From: a bacterium
GTDB taxonomy: Bacteria > Cyanobacteriota > Vampirovibrionia > Gastranaerophilales > Gastranaerophilaceae
Direction of reading: 5' to 3'
Assembly (NCBI GenBank): GCA_017626055.1
Contig: JAGAJM010000006.1
Span: forward strand, 346,945-410,944
Length of the DNA stretch: 64,000 nt
Below, in pieces: positions 1 to 7,526 of the stretch. The translations under genes were made by a program, and so were the position numbers. The notes beneath the pieces are model-generated. The model searched no databases. It had not been told where the DNA came from and saw only the letters and a list, made by a program, of their open reading frames with translations. Numbering within the stretch: position 1 is the first letter of the stretch; every line of letters starts with the position of its first letter.

Positions 1-685
1 ACGAAGTGCCGCAGGTCATTCTTTGACTTTACACACTCCTTTGAGGGTTGAGGAGCTTGATGAAGAAAAACATGGGGCTCGTAAAACTTGGGTTACAACA
101 GGGACTCCTGGTGATTGTGTAAAAATGGGTGTAAGTGCTCTTTTAGCAGAAGATGAAAAACCAGATTTTGTAATTTCAGGTATAAATCATGGTCCAAATT
201 TGGGTGCGGATATTCTTTATTCAGGAACAGTTAGTTGTGCAATGGAAGGTGCTATGCTTGGTATTCCAAGTATTGCAGTTTCTTTAGCATCAATGAAAGC
301 TGAGTATGAGGACTTTTTGTTTGGTGCAAATTTTGTTGTATCTTTGCTGGACAAAATTAAAGATTTTCATTTTCCTAAGAAAAGTATTTTAAATGTTAAT
401 CTTCCCAATTTAGATCCAGAAGATATTACAGGTGTTGCAATTACTGAACTTGGTCGTAGGATGTTTACAGATGATTATGAACGTAGAGTTGACCCTAGAG
501 GTAAGGTTTATTACTGGATGGCAGGTGAACTTATCAATGAGCCTGATGATGCAAAAACAGATATTGCAGCTGTTAGAAATAATATGATTTCAGTTACGCC
601 AGTAACCTATGAAATGACTCGAACTGAAACTTTAGATGATTTGAATCATATACTTTGTGAAAAAGGTTCATGTGATTGGTATTAG
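1..685 (+). CDS. surE: 5'/3'-nucleotidase SurE, 5'-truncated by window edge
   Basis: SurE dephosphorylates nucleoside monophosphates with a divalent metal. The reading frame is open to the left edge and reads RSAAGHSLTLHTPLRV across bases 2-49, the family-typical segment, so the real start lies upstream of the window. The N-terminal NDDG metal site (roughly the first 35-40 residues) is therefore not visible. The segment SGINHGPNLGADILYSGTV is the SurE core with conserved Asn and Ser. The gene ends just before an intrinsic terminator. Identification is secure; only the 5' end is missing. The TTG at base 23 is internal and not a plausible start. Confidence 0.95.
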   Translation, partial: RSAAGHSLTLHTPLRVEELDEEKHGARKTWVTTGTPGDCVKMGVSALLAEDEKPDFVISGINHGPNLGADILYSGTVSCAMEGAMLGIPSIAVSLASMKAEYEDFLFGANFVVSLLDKIKDFHFPKKSILNVNLPNLDPEDITGVAITELGRRMFTDDYERRVDPRGKVYYWMAGELINEPDDAKTDIAAVRNNMISVTPVTYEMTRTETLDDLNHILCEKGSCDWY

Positions 686-692
686 TATTAAA

Positions 693-731
693 AACCCTCT
701 AGGAAAATTATCTAGGGGGTTATATTTTATT
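693..731 (+). terminator. intrinsic terminator after surE
   Basis: Arms AACCCTCTAG and CTAGGGGGTT (one G-T or mismatched position) flank a short A/T loop and are followed by a T-rich run. It lies 8 bases after the surE stop. Confidence 0.8.
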
Positions 732-771
732 TGAACATACGTTATAATATTAATAGGGATATTTGGAGTTT

Positions 772-1011
772 ATGGTCGATTTTAACACTAGCTTGAATTT
801 GCCTGTCAATCTTGGCTTAGATCCTAATGCAAGCCACTCATCTGGTGTTGGAAAACTCAAGGCAATTACCCCAGAAGATTTTGGTACCCGTCATTTACCA
901 GAGGCTTCTCACGATTTTGCAGGAGCTTTTTATGGTGATGGTCCATATAGTTTAGAGCATCCAAATAATACAACTGAACTTGTAGCTCAAAATGTTGATT
1001 ACCTTGCCTAA
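772..1011 (+). CDS. small hypothetical protein (79 aa)
   Basis: I do not recognise this protein. It is soluble-looking, rich in Asn, Gly, His and Asp, with no signal peptide, membrane segment or Cys. The ATG at 772 has GGAG only 3 bases upstream; an in-frame TTG at 763 is the alternative start. A TATAAT at 743-748 without a good -35 would give a very short leader. It stands alone between the surE terminator and another small gene. Codon use resembles its neighbours, so it is probably real. Confidence 0.55.
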   Translation: MVDFNTSLNLPVNLGLDPNASHSSGVGKLKAITPEDFGTRHLPEASHDFAGAFYGDGPYSLEHPNNTTELVAQNVDYLA

Positions 1012-1126
1012 GACTGGTTTATTTTTTTAATATTAAGAATTATTAACATAAACTTTTCAAAAAAGGCAATTCTCGTAAAAAAAAATACTTTATATAAATG
1101 TATATAGGAAAGAGGATACTCAGGTA

Positions 1127-1330
1127 ATGAAAGAACAAGAATTAAACACATTAATGTCTGTTGTGACTGATCCAATTGAAAATGTGTATAGAATTGACTC
1201 ATATCAAGATTTGGCAGAAATTCAACGTATTATTAGAATTTTTAATATTGCTGAAGAACAACACAACAAACATACTATGTTATCAATTAAAAACCTTGCA
1301 GCATTACGCTTGGTATTAAGTAACAATTAA
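1127..1330 (+). CDS. small hypothetical protein (67 aa)
   Basis: Unrecognised small acidic, largely helical protein starting MKEQELNTLMSVV. Purine-rich sequence (GAAAGAGG at about 1107-1114 and CAGG near the start) could serve as ribosome binding site. It has no membrane segment, Cys or signal peptide. It ends 25 bases before a strong bidirectional terminator, which supports it being a real transcription unit. Confidence 0.6.
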   Translation: MKEQELNTLMSVVTDPIENVYRIDSYQDLAEIQRIIRIFNIAEEQHNKHTMLSIKNLAALRLVLSNN

Positions 1331-1355
1331 TTCTTGATTCTGTATATAAAGTTTG

Positions 1356-1388
1356 AAAAAGCCCTTGCTAGTTAGCGAGGGCTTTATA
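1356..1388. terminator. bidirectional terminator between small gene and dgkA
   Basis: AAAGCCCTTGCT / AGCGAGGGCTTT stem with an AGTT-type loop. It has T-rich ends on both strands and sits between convergent genes. Confidence 0.85.
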
Positions 1389-1392
1389 GTGA

Positions 1393-1773
1393 TTATTTTG
1401 AGAAAAGCGATATTATTGGTGGTGCGAAAAGTAAAACGCCTACCATAATTGCGCTTATTGATACCACCATAACTGCACCTGCGGCGATGTCTTTTGCCAT
1501 TCCAACCATCCTTGAATAGCGGTTGTGAAAAATTGCATCAAGTGAAAATTCTATTGCTGAGTTAAACATTTCAGCGGAAATTACCGCTGCAATTGTTAAA
1601 AATAATATGCAGAATTTGTTGATTGAAAAGTTTAGGCAAAATGCAGTAACAACAACTAGCGCAGCGATAAAAAGATGAATTCTAATATTGCGTTCGCTTT
1701 TTATAGACAATCTCATACCTTTTCTGGCATTTCTGAAAGTGTTTGTAAATGAACCTTTTTTATATTTTGTCAT
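1393..1773 (-). CDS. dgkA: diacylglycerol/undecaprenol kinase family protein
   Basis: Integral-membrane kinase of the DgkA family. In Gram-positive and cyanobacterial-type members the likely substrate is undecaprenol, feeding lipid-carrier recycling. The 126-residue length fits the family. Visible signatures are RNARKGMRLSIKSERNIRIH at the N-terminus, the catalytic helix AEMFNSAIE (family pattern E-x2-N-[ST]-AIE), and three hydrophobic helices. It is the last gene of a leftward operon and overlaps the upstream ybeY by 14 bases, a gene pairing common in many bacteria. Confidence 0.92.
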   Translation of the reverse strand: MTKYKKGSFTNTFRNARKGMRLSIKSERNIRIHLFIAALVVVTAFCLNFSINKFCILFLTIAAVISAEMFNSAIEFSLDAIFHNRYSRMVGMAKDIAAGAVMVVSISAIMVGVLLFAPPIISLFSK

Positions 1774-2278
1774 ATTTAATTCCCATACTTTCCAAGGCTA
1801 ATTTTTGATGTTTAACGACAAAATTAAATTCGTCTTCGCTTTGGTGGTCAAATCCTAACAAGTGCATTATACCATGGCTTATTAAGAATACCAGTTCCAT
1901 CTCTTTTGAGATTTCTTTTTTCTGAGCTTCTTCGATAATCTTGTCTAATCCTATTATAATCTCTCCTAAATTAATTTCCATATCAAGAACAAATCTTTCA
2001 TCTTTAGGTGAGTCTGCAAATACTGCAAAAGTTATAATATCCGCAGGATAATCTTTTTCTCTGTATTCTTTATTTATTTCGTGAGTTTTTTTACTGTCAC
2101 AGAATAAAAAATCAAAAGAAATTGTATCAAATTCATAGGATTTCAAACAACAGTGATTAGCAATTTCTGGAGTTTTTAAGTAGAAATTACAAATTTCTTC
2201 TGCCGTTTTTGCTATTTTTTCATTATCGATTTCCCAGTTTTGGTATTCATTTTCGGTATAAATATTGAAGTTAATCAT
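1760..2278 (-). CDS. ybeY: endoribonuclease YbeY (rRNA maturation factor)
   Basis: YbeY is a zinc-dependent single-strand endoribonuclease in 16S rRNA 3' maturation and ribosome quality control. The defining zinc motif H-x3-H-x5-H is present as HGIMHLLGFDH near the C-terminus. The upstream segment NKEYREKDYPADIITFAV matches the conserved R-x(n)-DVLSFP-like core. At 172 aa it is slightly longer than average because of its N-terminal part. It lies between pgpH (5-base gap) and dgkA (14-base overlap). Confidence 0.95.
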   Translation of the reverse strand: MINFNIYTENEYQNWEIDNEKIAKTAEEICNFYLKTPEIANHCCLKSYEFDTISFDFLFCDSKKTHEINKEYREKDYPADIITFAVFADSPKDERFVLDMEINLGEIIIGLDKIIEEAQKKEISKEMELVFLISHGIMHLLGFDHQSEDEFNFVVKHQKLALESMGIKYDKI

Positions 2279-2283
2279 TGATT

Positions 2284-4494
2284 TTATTTCTCGTTATTGT
2301 CAGGGTCAAGCGATTTTGGAAGTTTTGATTCCTCTAATTCTTTGATTTTCTTTTCAAAATCTTCATCTAAGATTTTGTTTGGCATTTCGATTTTATTTTT
2401 GCCAAATTCTTCAGCAATATCTTCTTGGTATTTAATTCTATTGTGTTGCATACCTCTTAGAATTCTGCTGAAAGTTATAGAAATAATTTTCAAATCATTC
2501 AAAGTAAGAGGGCTATCTGCTAACTGACCATCGTTAAGTCTTTCAACAATAATTTTATCGATAATATTTTCGATTTCGTCGGCAGTTGCACCTTTCATTG
2601 CTCTAACTGCAGATTCTACGGCGTCAGCAATCATTAAGATAGCTGTTTCTTTAGAGTTTGGTTTTGGTCCAGTGTATCTAAATTGTTCTTCTTTTACGTT
2701 TTCAGCGCCTTCTTCTTGAACTGCTTGGTTGTAGAAGTATTTAGCAATACCTTCGCCGTGGTGTTGTAAAATAAAATCACATATAACGCTTGGTAATCCA
2801 TTTTTTCTTGCGATTTCTAAACCATCTTTAGGGTGGGCAGTGATAACCATTTTACTTAATCTTGGATTAAGTTTGTTGTGTGGGTTTTCAATACCGAAAT
2901 AAGATTGGTTTTCAACGAAGAATAATGGTCTTTTTAATTTTCCGATATCGTGGTAGAAAGCACCAACTCTTGCTAGAATTGGGTTTGCGCCAACTGCTTC
3001 AGCTGCAGCTTCACATAAAGTTGAAACCATTAAGCTATGGTGATATGTGCCAGGAGCTTCCATTTGTAAACGTTTTAATAATGGTTGGTTGTGGTCACCT
3101 AGCTCTGCTAAACCATATGGAGTAATGATTTGGAAAGCGTTTTCAAGTAATGGAGATGCTCCAAGTACAAGAATTGAGTTAAGAACACCACTTACAAAGA
3201 TATAAATACAGTTTCTAACGATGAATATGTTACTCACATCGATTAAGCATTTATCTATGAAGTACAAACTTAGCATAATTAGAACGCCAGCAAGACCAAG
3301 GTTGAAACCAACTTTAATAAGGTCGAAACGTCTTGTATAACGGATTTTTGAAATTGTAATCATTCCGATTAAAGAAAGAATTATAAAAATTATCATAAAT
3401 TGAGCGTTATATTGCATGCCAACTGTTAAAATTATTAATAATAAAGTTGATAATAAGAACGCAATTCTTGGGCTTAGAAAGATTGCAGCAATCATGATTA
3501 CCGCTGGAATTGGTAAGATATATGGTGATGAACCTGTTGGTAGAATAACTGCAGTCAAACAGGTTAGGGCAACAAGCATACCAGAAAGTGACATAAATCT
3601 TGGTTCAAAGTATGTTTTTTCAAAGAATTTTAAATATCCTAAGAATATGATTGTAACTAATAAAACAAGCATATATACAGATAAAATGCCTTGCCAATTT
3701 AGTTCGTAAACGTTGAAACCAGCTGCTCTTAGTGCATCCCTTTTTAATCTAGATACAGGTTCGCCTTCAAATAAGATTTTTTCACCTTTTTGGAAAGTTA
3801 CTATATATGGCTTTACTGATTCTTGAGCTTTAATTTTAGCACTTTCTGTTGCGGCTTCATCTACAACAAGGTTTGGAACAATAACTTGTTCTAATAGTGC
3901 TGTAATTACTGAAATTTGTCTTTTTGAAACGTTAGATACTAAATTGTTCTGGATTAACGTTTTAATCTTATTCTTTTGGTAATCATCTTCTGTAATACCT
4001 TTTCTTAAGATGTTTACTAAAGATAGAGAGGCTTTGTCAAATGCTTCTTTTAGGCTTGGTTCATCTGCGTGTAAGAAAAAGTCTATGACAAAATCTCTTT
4101 TTGTATTATCAGAAAAATCAAATAAAATATTCAATTCGGTGATTTTTTCTTGTTCTGATTTATCTTTTCTTCTTATCTGAATAATTGATTTTTGAAGTGT
4201 TTCTAGGTTAGTTTTAATAAAGTCATCTTCAGCAGGGACAAGAATTGGTTCGATTTTTTGTGTAACTTCTCGTCTGTGTTGTTCTGTACGTTTTACATCT
4301 TCAACAGTAATTGTTTTTTGTGCAACGACATCTTTTTTGCTTATTCCATTGTCAATAATACTTTGGAAAAAGAAGTTTTGTGATGCGATGATTGCTGTGA
4401 TTAAAAGTGTAAACGTTACTAAATAAAGTATTTTAACAGCTCTTGATGATGTTAAAAGTTCTCTCATCTTCTCAAAATATTCAATTTTTTTCAT
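2284..4494 (-). CDS. pgpH: 7TM-HD family cyclic-di-AMP phosphodiesterase (PgpH/YqfF)
   Basis: The 736-residue membrane protein has the 7TM-HD layout. An N-terminal helix (about 20-38) is followed by an extracytoplasmic domain (about 40-265), a cluster of seven hydrophobic helices (about 268-450) and a cytoplasmic HD phosphohydrolase domain. HD-domain signatures are APGTYHHSL (H485/H486) and FYHDIGKL (H515-D516), with further His in ITAHPKDG and LQHHGEG. Family members hydrolyse c-di-AMP to pApA. The gene is followed by ybeY and dgkA, as in Firmicutes. A promoter is visible directly upstream. Confidence 0.94.
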   Translation of the reverse strand: MKKIEYFEKMRELLTSSRAVKILYLVTFTLLITAIIASQNFFFQSIIDNGISKKDVVAQKTITVEDVKRTEQHRREVTQKIEPILVPAEDDFIKTNLETLQKSIIQIRRKDKSEQEKITELNILFDFSDNTKRDFVIDFFLHADEPSLKEAFDKASLSLVNILRKGITEDDYQKNKIKTLIQNNLVSNVSKRQISVITALLEQVIVPNLVVDEAATESAKIKAQESVKPYIVTFQKGEKILFEGEPVSRLKRDALRAAGFNVYELNWQGILSVYMLVLLVTIIFLGYLKFFEKTYFEPRFMSLSGMLVALTCLTAVILPTGSSPYILPIPAVIMIAAIFLSPRIAFLLSTLLLIILTVGMQYNAQFMIIFIILSLIGMITISKIRYTRRFDLIKVGFNLGLAGVLIMLSLYFIDKCLIDVSNIFIVRNCIYIFVSGVLNSILVLGASPLLENAFQIITPYGLAELGDHNQPLLKRLQMEAPGTYHHSLMVSTLCEAAAEAVGANPILARVGAFYHDIGKLKRPLFFVENQSYFGIENPHNKLNPRLSKMVITAHPKDGLEIARKNGLPSVICDFILQHHGEGIAKYFYNQAVQEEGAENVKEEQFRYTGPKPNSKETAILMIADAVESAVRAMKGATADEIENIIDKIIVERLNDGQLADSPLTLNDLKIISITFSRILRGMQHNRIKYQEDIAEEFGKNKIEMPNKILDEDFEKKIKELEESKLPKSLDPDNNEK

Positions 4495-4535
4495 ATTTAT
4501 AAGTATCCTATTTTTACTTCAATACTATAAGCTAT

Positions 4536-4564
4536 ATTCTAGTACAAAACATATTCAGTTGCAA
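4536..4564 (-). promoter_or_regulatory. sigma-A-like promoter for pgpH operon
   Basis: On the minus strand TTGCAA (4564-4559) and TAGAAT (4541-4536) are 17 bases apart. They lie about 40 bases before the pgpH start. Confidence 0.6.
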
Positions 4565-4567
4565 TAC

Positions 4568-4596
4568 AAAAAAGAGGCCGCAAATGCGACCTCTCC
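4568..4596 (-). terminator. terminator of the YtxH/DUF948 operon
   Basis: Minus strand: AGAGGTCGC, ATTT loop, GCGGCCTCT, then a T run. One wobble position. Confidence 0.85.
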
Positions 4597-4618
4597 TTAG
4601 ATACATCTTTATTTGAAG

Positions 4619-4921
4619 TTATTCAGCAGATTCTTCTTTGTTTTCTTCTGTATTTTCTGCTTTACCTTCTTTTTGTTTAGCGATTAAATCTTGAAGTTTT
4701 TCTTTGATTTCATCACCTTTTTTTTGAAGGTCAGAAACTGCATCGTCTGCTTTAACTTTGATTTGTTTAGCTGTTTCATCAGCACGTCTTGCCATATCAT
4801 CAGCTGTATCTTTTAACATTTTTCTTGTTTCTTCACCTGATCTTGGAGCTAATAAAACACCTGCAACGGCACCGATAGCACCACCAACGATGAAACCTGC
4901 TAAAAATCTTGATACTGACAT
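4619..4921 (-). CDS. YtxH-domain protein, downstream paralogue
   Basis: A 100-residue YtxH-family protein. It has one hydrophobic glycine-rich segment (about 5-26, FLAGFIVGGAIGAVAGVLLA) immediately followed by the family signature APRSGEETRK, then a long charged helical tail probably forming a coiled coil in the cytoplasm or periplasm. YtxH proteins are small membrane-associated proteins of unknown biochemical role, often stress-linked. It is the last gene of a three-gene operon that also has a second YtxH and a DUF948 protein, the same pairing as ytxG/ytxH of Bacillus. Confidence 0.88.
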   Translation of the reverse strand: MSVSRFLAGFIVGGAIGAVAGVLLAPRSGEETRKMLKDTADDMARRADETAKQIKVKADDAVSDLQKKGDEIKEKLQDLIAKQKEGKAENTEENKEESAE

Positions 4922-4992
4922 AATTTTATTCTCCTTTAAATATTCTTACATATTATAAATCTGATTATTCTGTAAAACATTACCTAAAAGTT

Positions 4993-5358
4993 TTATTTTC
5001 TTTTTAATAATGAAAATACAGTCATAAAACCTTTGAAAAATCCACCAAGGATACTTTCAGAGAAAGCTTTAGTTTTTGTAATAGCAGATTCTAAACTGTT
5101 TTTTACACTTTCTACACCTTGGTCAGTACTTTGGATGATAGAATTGATAGAGCGCATAGTGTCATTCAATTCTTTTAATGTTGGTTTTAGTTCAGTATTT
5201 AAAATTAGTGATGTTTCATTAACATTTTTAGAAAGAACAGATAAATCCATTAACAATCTAACTAGGAAGTAGCCAACAACACCGATAACAATAGCTGTTA
5301 CAACAACCAAAAATGTTAATCCGTTATTAAGTACGATTTGTGATAATTCAATATTCAT
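4993..5358 (-). CDS. DUF948 (YtxG-like) membrane protein
   Basis: A 121-residue protein with one N-terminal transmembrane helix (about 14-36) followed by a heptad-like helical region (LSKNVNETS through ESAITKTKAF). This is the layout of DUF948/YtxG proteins. The function of the family is unknown, with genetic links to the cell envelope and YtxH partners. It sits between two YtxH genes in one leftward operon, so it probably works with them. Confidence 0.82.
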   Translation of the reverse strand: MNIELSQIVLNNGLTFLVVVTAIVIGVVGYFLVRLLMDLSVLSKNVNETSLILNTELKPTLKELNDTMRSINSIIQSTDQGVESVKNSLESAITKTKAFSESILGGFFKGFMTVFSLLKRK

Positions 5359-5381
5359 AGTTGTATCCTTTTTTATTTAAA

Positions 5382-5702
5382 TTAATAGTCGAATTCGTTT
5401 TCGTTTCCGTTTTCAAAATCTTCTAAAGCTTTAGCTTTTTGCATTTTTTTAGATTTTGCGGAATTGTTGATTTTTCTGATTTGTCTTTCTAACTTATATT
5501 TCATAAGATCAATAGACTCTAATGCTTGGCGTTTTGCATCTTCGATTTGTGGTGCGTGTTTGTCGTAAGCATCACAGATAGCATCTTTAAGCTCTTTGCG
5601 TGATTCTTCGCCTGGTTTTGGGGCATATAATACACCTGCAACAATGCCGCCGACAACACCTGCAATCACGCCCATAGAAAACATAAATGCTTTTTTACTC
5701 AT
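5382..5702 (-). CDS. YtxH-domain protein, first gene of operon
   Basis: A 106-residue YtxH-family protein. Its hydrophobic segment (about 6-27) contains MGVIAGVVGGIVAGVLYA and is followed by PKPGEESRKE, parallel to APRSGEETRK of the paralogue two genes on. The charged C-terminal part is predicted helical. A good promoter precedes it. The duplication of YtxH around a DUF948 gene suggests heteromeric assembly, which is inference. Confidence 0.86.
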   Translation of the reverse strand: MSKKAFMFSMGVIAGVVGGIVAGVLYAPKPGEESRKELKDAICDAYDKHAPQIEDAKRQALESIDLMKYKLERQIRKINNSAKSKKMQKAKALEDFENGNENEFDY

Positions 5703-5735
5703 AGTTGTAAACCTCGTCTTTCAAATTTCTTCATA

Positions 5736-5764
5736 ATTGTAACATATTTTTTTGCGAATTACAA
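5736..5764 (-). promoter_or_regulatory. promoter of the YtxH/DUF948 operon
   Basis: Minus strand TTGTAA (5764-5759), 17-base spacer, TACAAT (5741-5736) preceded by TGT. About 34 bases before the start codon. Confidence 0.65.
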
Positions 5765-5792
5765 TAATCTATATAAAAAACTTCTAATTTTA

Positions 5793-5821
5793 TTGCAAAT
5801 TGTATGAAATATTGTTATAAT
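5793..5821 (+). promoter_or_regulatory. promoter of the pilin gene
   Basis: TTGCAA (5793-5798), 17-base spacer, TATAAT (5816-5821). It is followed by AAAGGAG at 5845-5851 and the GTG start at 5861. Confidence 0.75.
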
Positions 5822-5860
5822 AATATTATAAGTTTTACGAGGATAAAGGAGTTTTGAATA

Positions 5861-7048
5861 GTGTTATTTCATAATAAAAAAGCAAAAGGATTTACTCTAA
5901 CGGAAGTTCTTTTAGCAGTTGCAGTTGTTGGGATTATTGCGGCTTTAGTTTTGCCATCAACAATATCAAAATTTGATTCATCAATTTTGGAAAATGGTTT
6001 TAAACGTCAAGAACAGGCAATTCAAACTGCGATAGATGTTCTACCAATCAAAGAAAATGCTACAAATTTCGGTGAAACATCTATGTATTCTGATGGTTCA
6101 AAAACTGCAGAAGAATCATCTGGTAAGTTTATAAAACGCTATTTGAGGGTTTCTAAGTATTTTGGTGATGCTGTTATCAATAAAGATGCGATAAAAAAAG
6201 AATGTTTTGCACAAAAATATTATGAATATTCTGGTGGAGAAAAGAAAGAATTAGATATCGATACGATGCTTTTTGGGGCTTGTGCAAAGTTGAAAAATGG
6301 TGCAAGTTTATGCTTGGCTCCGCAAATTGGTACTACAAATAATATTCAAGGCGTTATGGATTTGAATGGTCCAAAAGGACCAAATATTATTGGTAGAGAT
6401 ATGCGTAGTATAGTATTAAACCAAGTTACTTTTTCTAATTATTCGACAAAGGTTTCTGATGATGTATCAACAGATGTTTATACGACAGATAATCCTAATT
6501 TGAACCCAGATAAACCAGAGCCTTGTGAAGAAGGGAATTATACAACAGCTTGTTGTAATTATTTCCAATCTATGGGAAGAATTACAAATTCTTCTCATGG
6601 TTGTTGTAGCAACCCTGCAGTATCAGCTAGTATCCCTCAGTGCGCAAGTAACATAACAATAGATTTGAATTTCTATTCTAGTGGTGATTCAACTGCGTCT
6701 TGTGTGTTAACTTCATCTACTTGTAGGCCAACGTTAAAGGGTAGCGGAACAAATGCTAAATTAAATAATACTGGTTCTCCATTGACAAAATTACCATCAG
6801 CTCCACCTCGTGTAGATTTGTATTGTGGGGGTGTTAAAGTTGGGAATATGGTTCCGGGTCAATTAAAACAAGCTTTAGAAAAAACTTCTGGTACATATGA
6901 ATTTAAAATTACAAATAAAAATTCTGGTAAATCTTGTCAGCATCAATCTGGCTCGGGTATAAAGCCAACAAAAAGTTCTATGGTATTTGAAAATGGACAA
7001 TCAACAATTTACAAAGATGGTGTAAATTGGACAGTGAAATATCACTAA
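5861..7048 (+). CDS. type IV pilin-like protein with Cys-rich C-terminal domain
   Basis: The N-terminus is a class III prepilin signal: a short basic leader ending in Gly, then FTLTEVLLAVAVVGIIAALV. This would be cleaved and N-methylated by prepilin peptidase, with the hydrophobic helix packing into a pilus or pseudopilus. The start is GTG with AAAGGAG 9 bases upstream. At 395 residues it is much longer than a major pilin. The C-terminal half has many Cys (including two CC pairs, TACCNY and HGCCSN) and Thr/Ser/Asn-rich stretches, suggesting a disulfide-stabilised adhesive or minor-pilin domain. It stands alone between its own promoter and a terminator. The ligand is unknown. Confidence 0.85.
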   Translation: MLFHNKKAKGFTLTEVLLAVAVVGIIAALVLPSTISKFDSSILENGFKRQEQAIQTAIDVLPIKENATNFGETSMYSDGSKTAEESSGKFIKRYLRVSKYFGDAVINKDAIKKECFAQKYYEYSGGEKKELDIDTMLFGACAKLKNGASLCLAPQIGTTNNIQGVMDLNGPKGPNIIGRDMRSIVLNQVTFSNYSTKVSDDVSTDVYTTDNPNLNPDKPEPCEEGNYTTACCNYFQSMGRITNSSHGCCSNPAVSASIPQCASNITIDLNFYSSGDSTASCVLTSSTCRPTLKGSGTNAKLNNTGSPLTKLPSAPPRVDLYCGGVKVGNMVPGQLKQALEKTSGTYEFKITNKNSGKSCQHQSGSGIKPTKSSMVFENGQSTIYKDGVNWTVKYH

Positions 7049-7052
7049 AAAC

Positions 7053-7087
7053 AAAAAAGGAAGTTTTTAAAAACTTCCTTTTTTTAC
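7053..7087. terminator. bidirectional terminator after pilin gene
   Basis: Near-perfect palindrome GGAAGTTTTT / AAAAACTTCC flanked by A and T runs, between convergent genes. Confidence 0.85.
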
Positions 7088-7089
7088 GT

Positions 7090-7443
7090 TTATTTTCTAA
7101 GAATTTTTTTAACTTTAATTACAATTTCTAGTAGAGAAAGAATTTCTCTAAATGGAAGTTTTAAAACTACTGCTACTGCAGTTGAAAAGATGTTTCGATT
7201 CATTAGTGTTCCAAGTTCACCTTGCTTTTCAGCCAGGAACTTCATAAAAGTTTCAAGAGATACTAATGTTTTTGATAGCATTTCGTGAGCTTTTTCGATG
7301 TTTGTTTTGATTAGTGGCTGAATGTCTGTAACTTGCTGATTGACTTCGCAAACAAGTTTTCTTGCTTTTGTGATTTGTGCAATAATCCAACCTGCAACAA
7401 TTAGTTCTGCCAAAAATATTATTGTAAAAAATAAATATAACAT
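7090..7443 (-). CDS. hypothetical single-pass membrane protein
   Basis: A 117-residue protein with an N-terminal transmembrane helix (about 2-24, LYLFFTIIFLAELIVAGWII), then a helical amphipathic region, and a second weakly hydrophobic stretch near residues 85-110. The layout resembles DUF948-type proteins such as the one at 4993-5358, but I see no convincing sequence match. It is divergently transcribed from murT, sharing an 83-base intergenic region. Confidence 0.6.
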   Translation of the reverse strand: MLYLFFTIIFLAELIVAGWIIAQITKARKLVCEVNQQVTDIQPLIKTNIEKAHEMLSKTLVSLETFMKFLAEKQGELGTLMNRNIFSTAVAVVLKLPFREILSLLEIVIKVKKILRK

Positions 7444-7526
7444 CTTTTCTCTTTTCTTACTTTGTATTATATTTTACTTGTAATATATTATCATGTTTTT
7501 TTGAATACGTCTAGGAGGAGTATTTT

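Noticed and set aside
1008..1202. Minus-strand frame of 64 residues
   Set aside because: It overlaps the better-supported plus-strand gene at 1127-1330 and has no ribosome site or family resemblance.
3416..3709. Frame opposite pgpH
   Set aside because: Antisense shadow of a clearly coding membrane-protein region.
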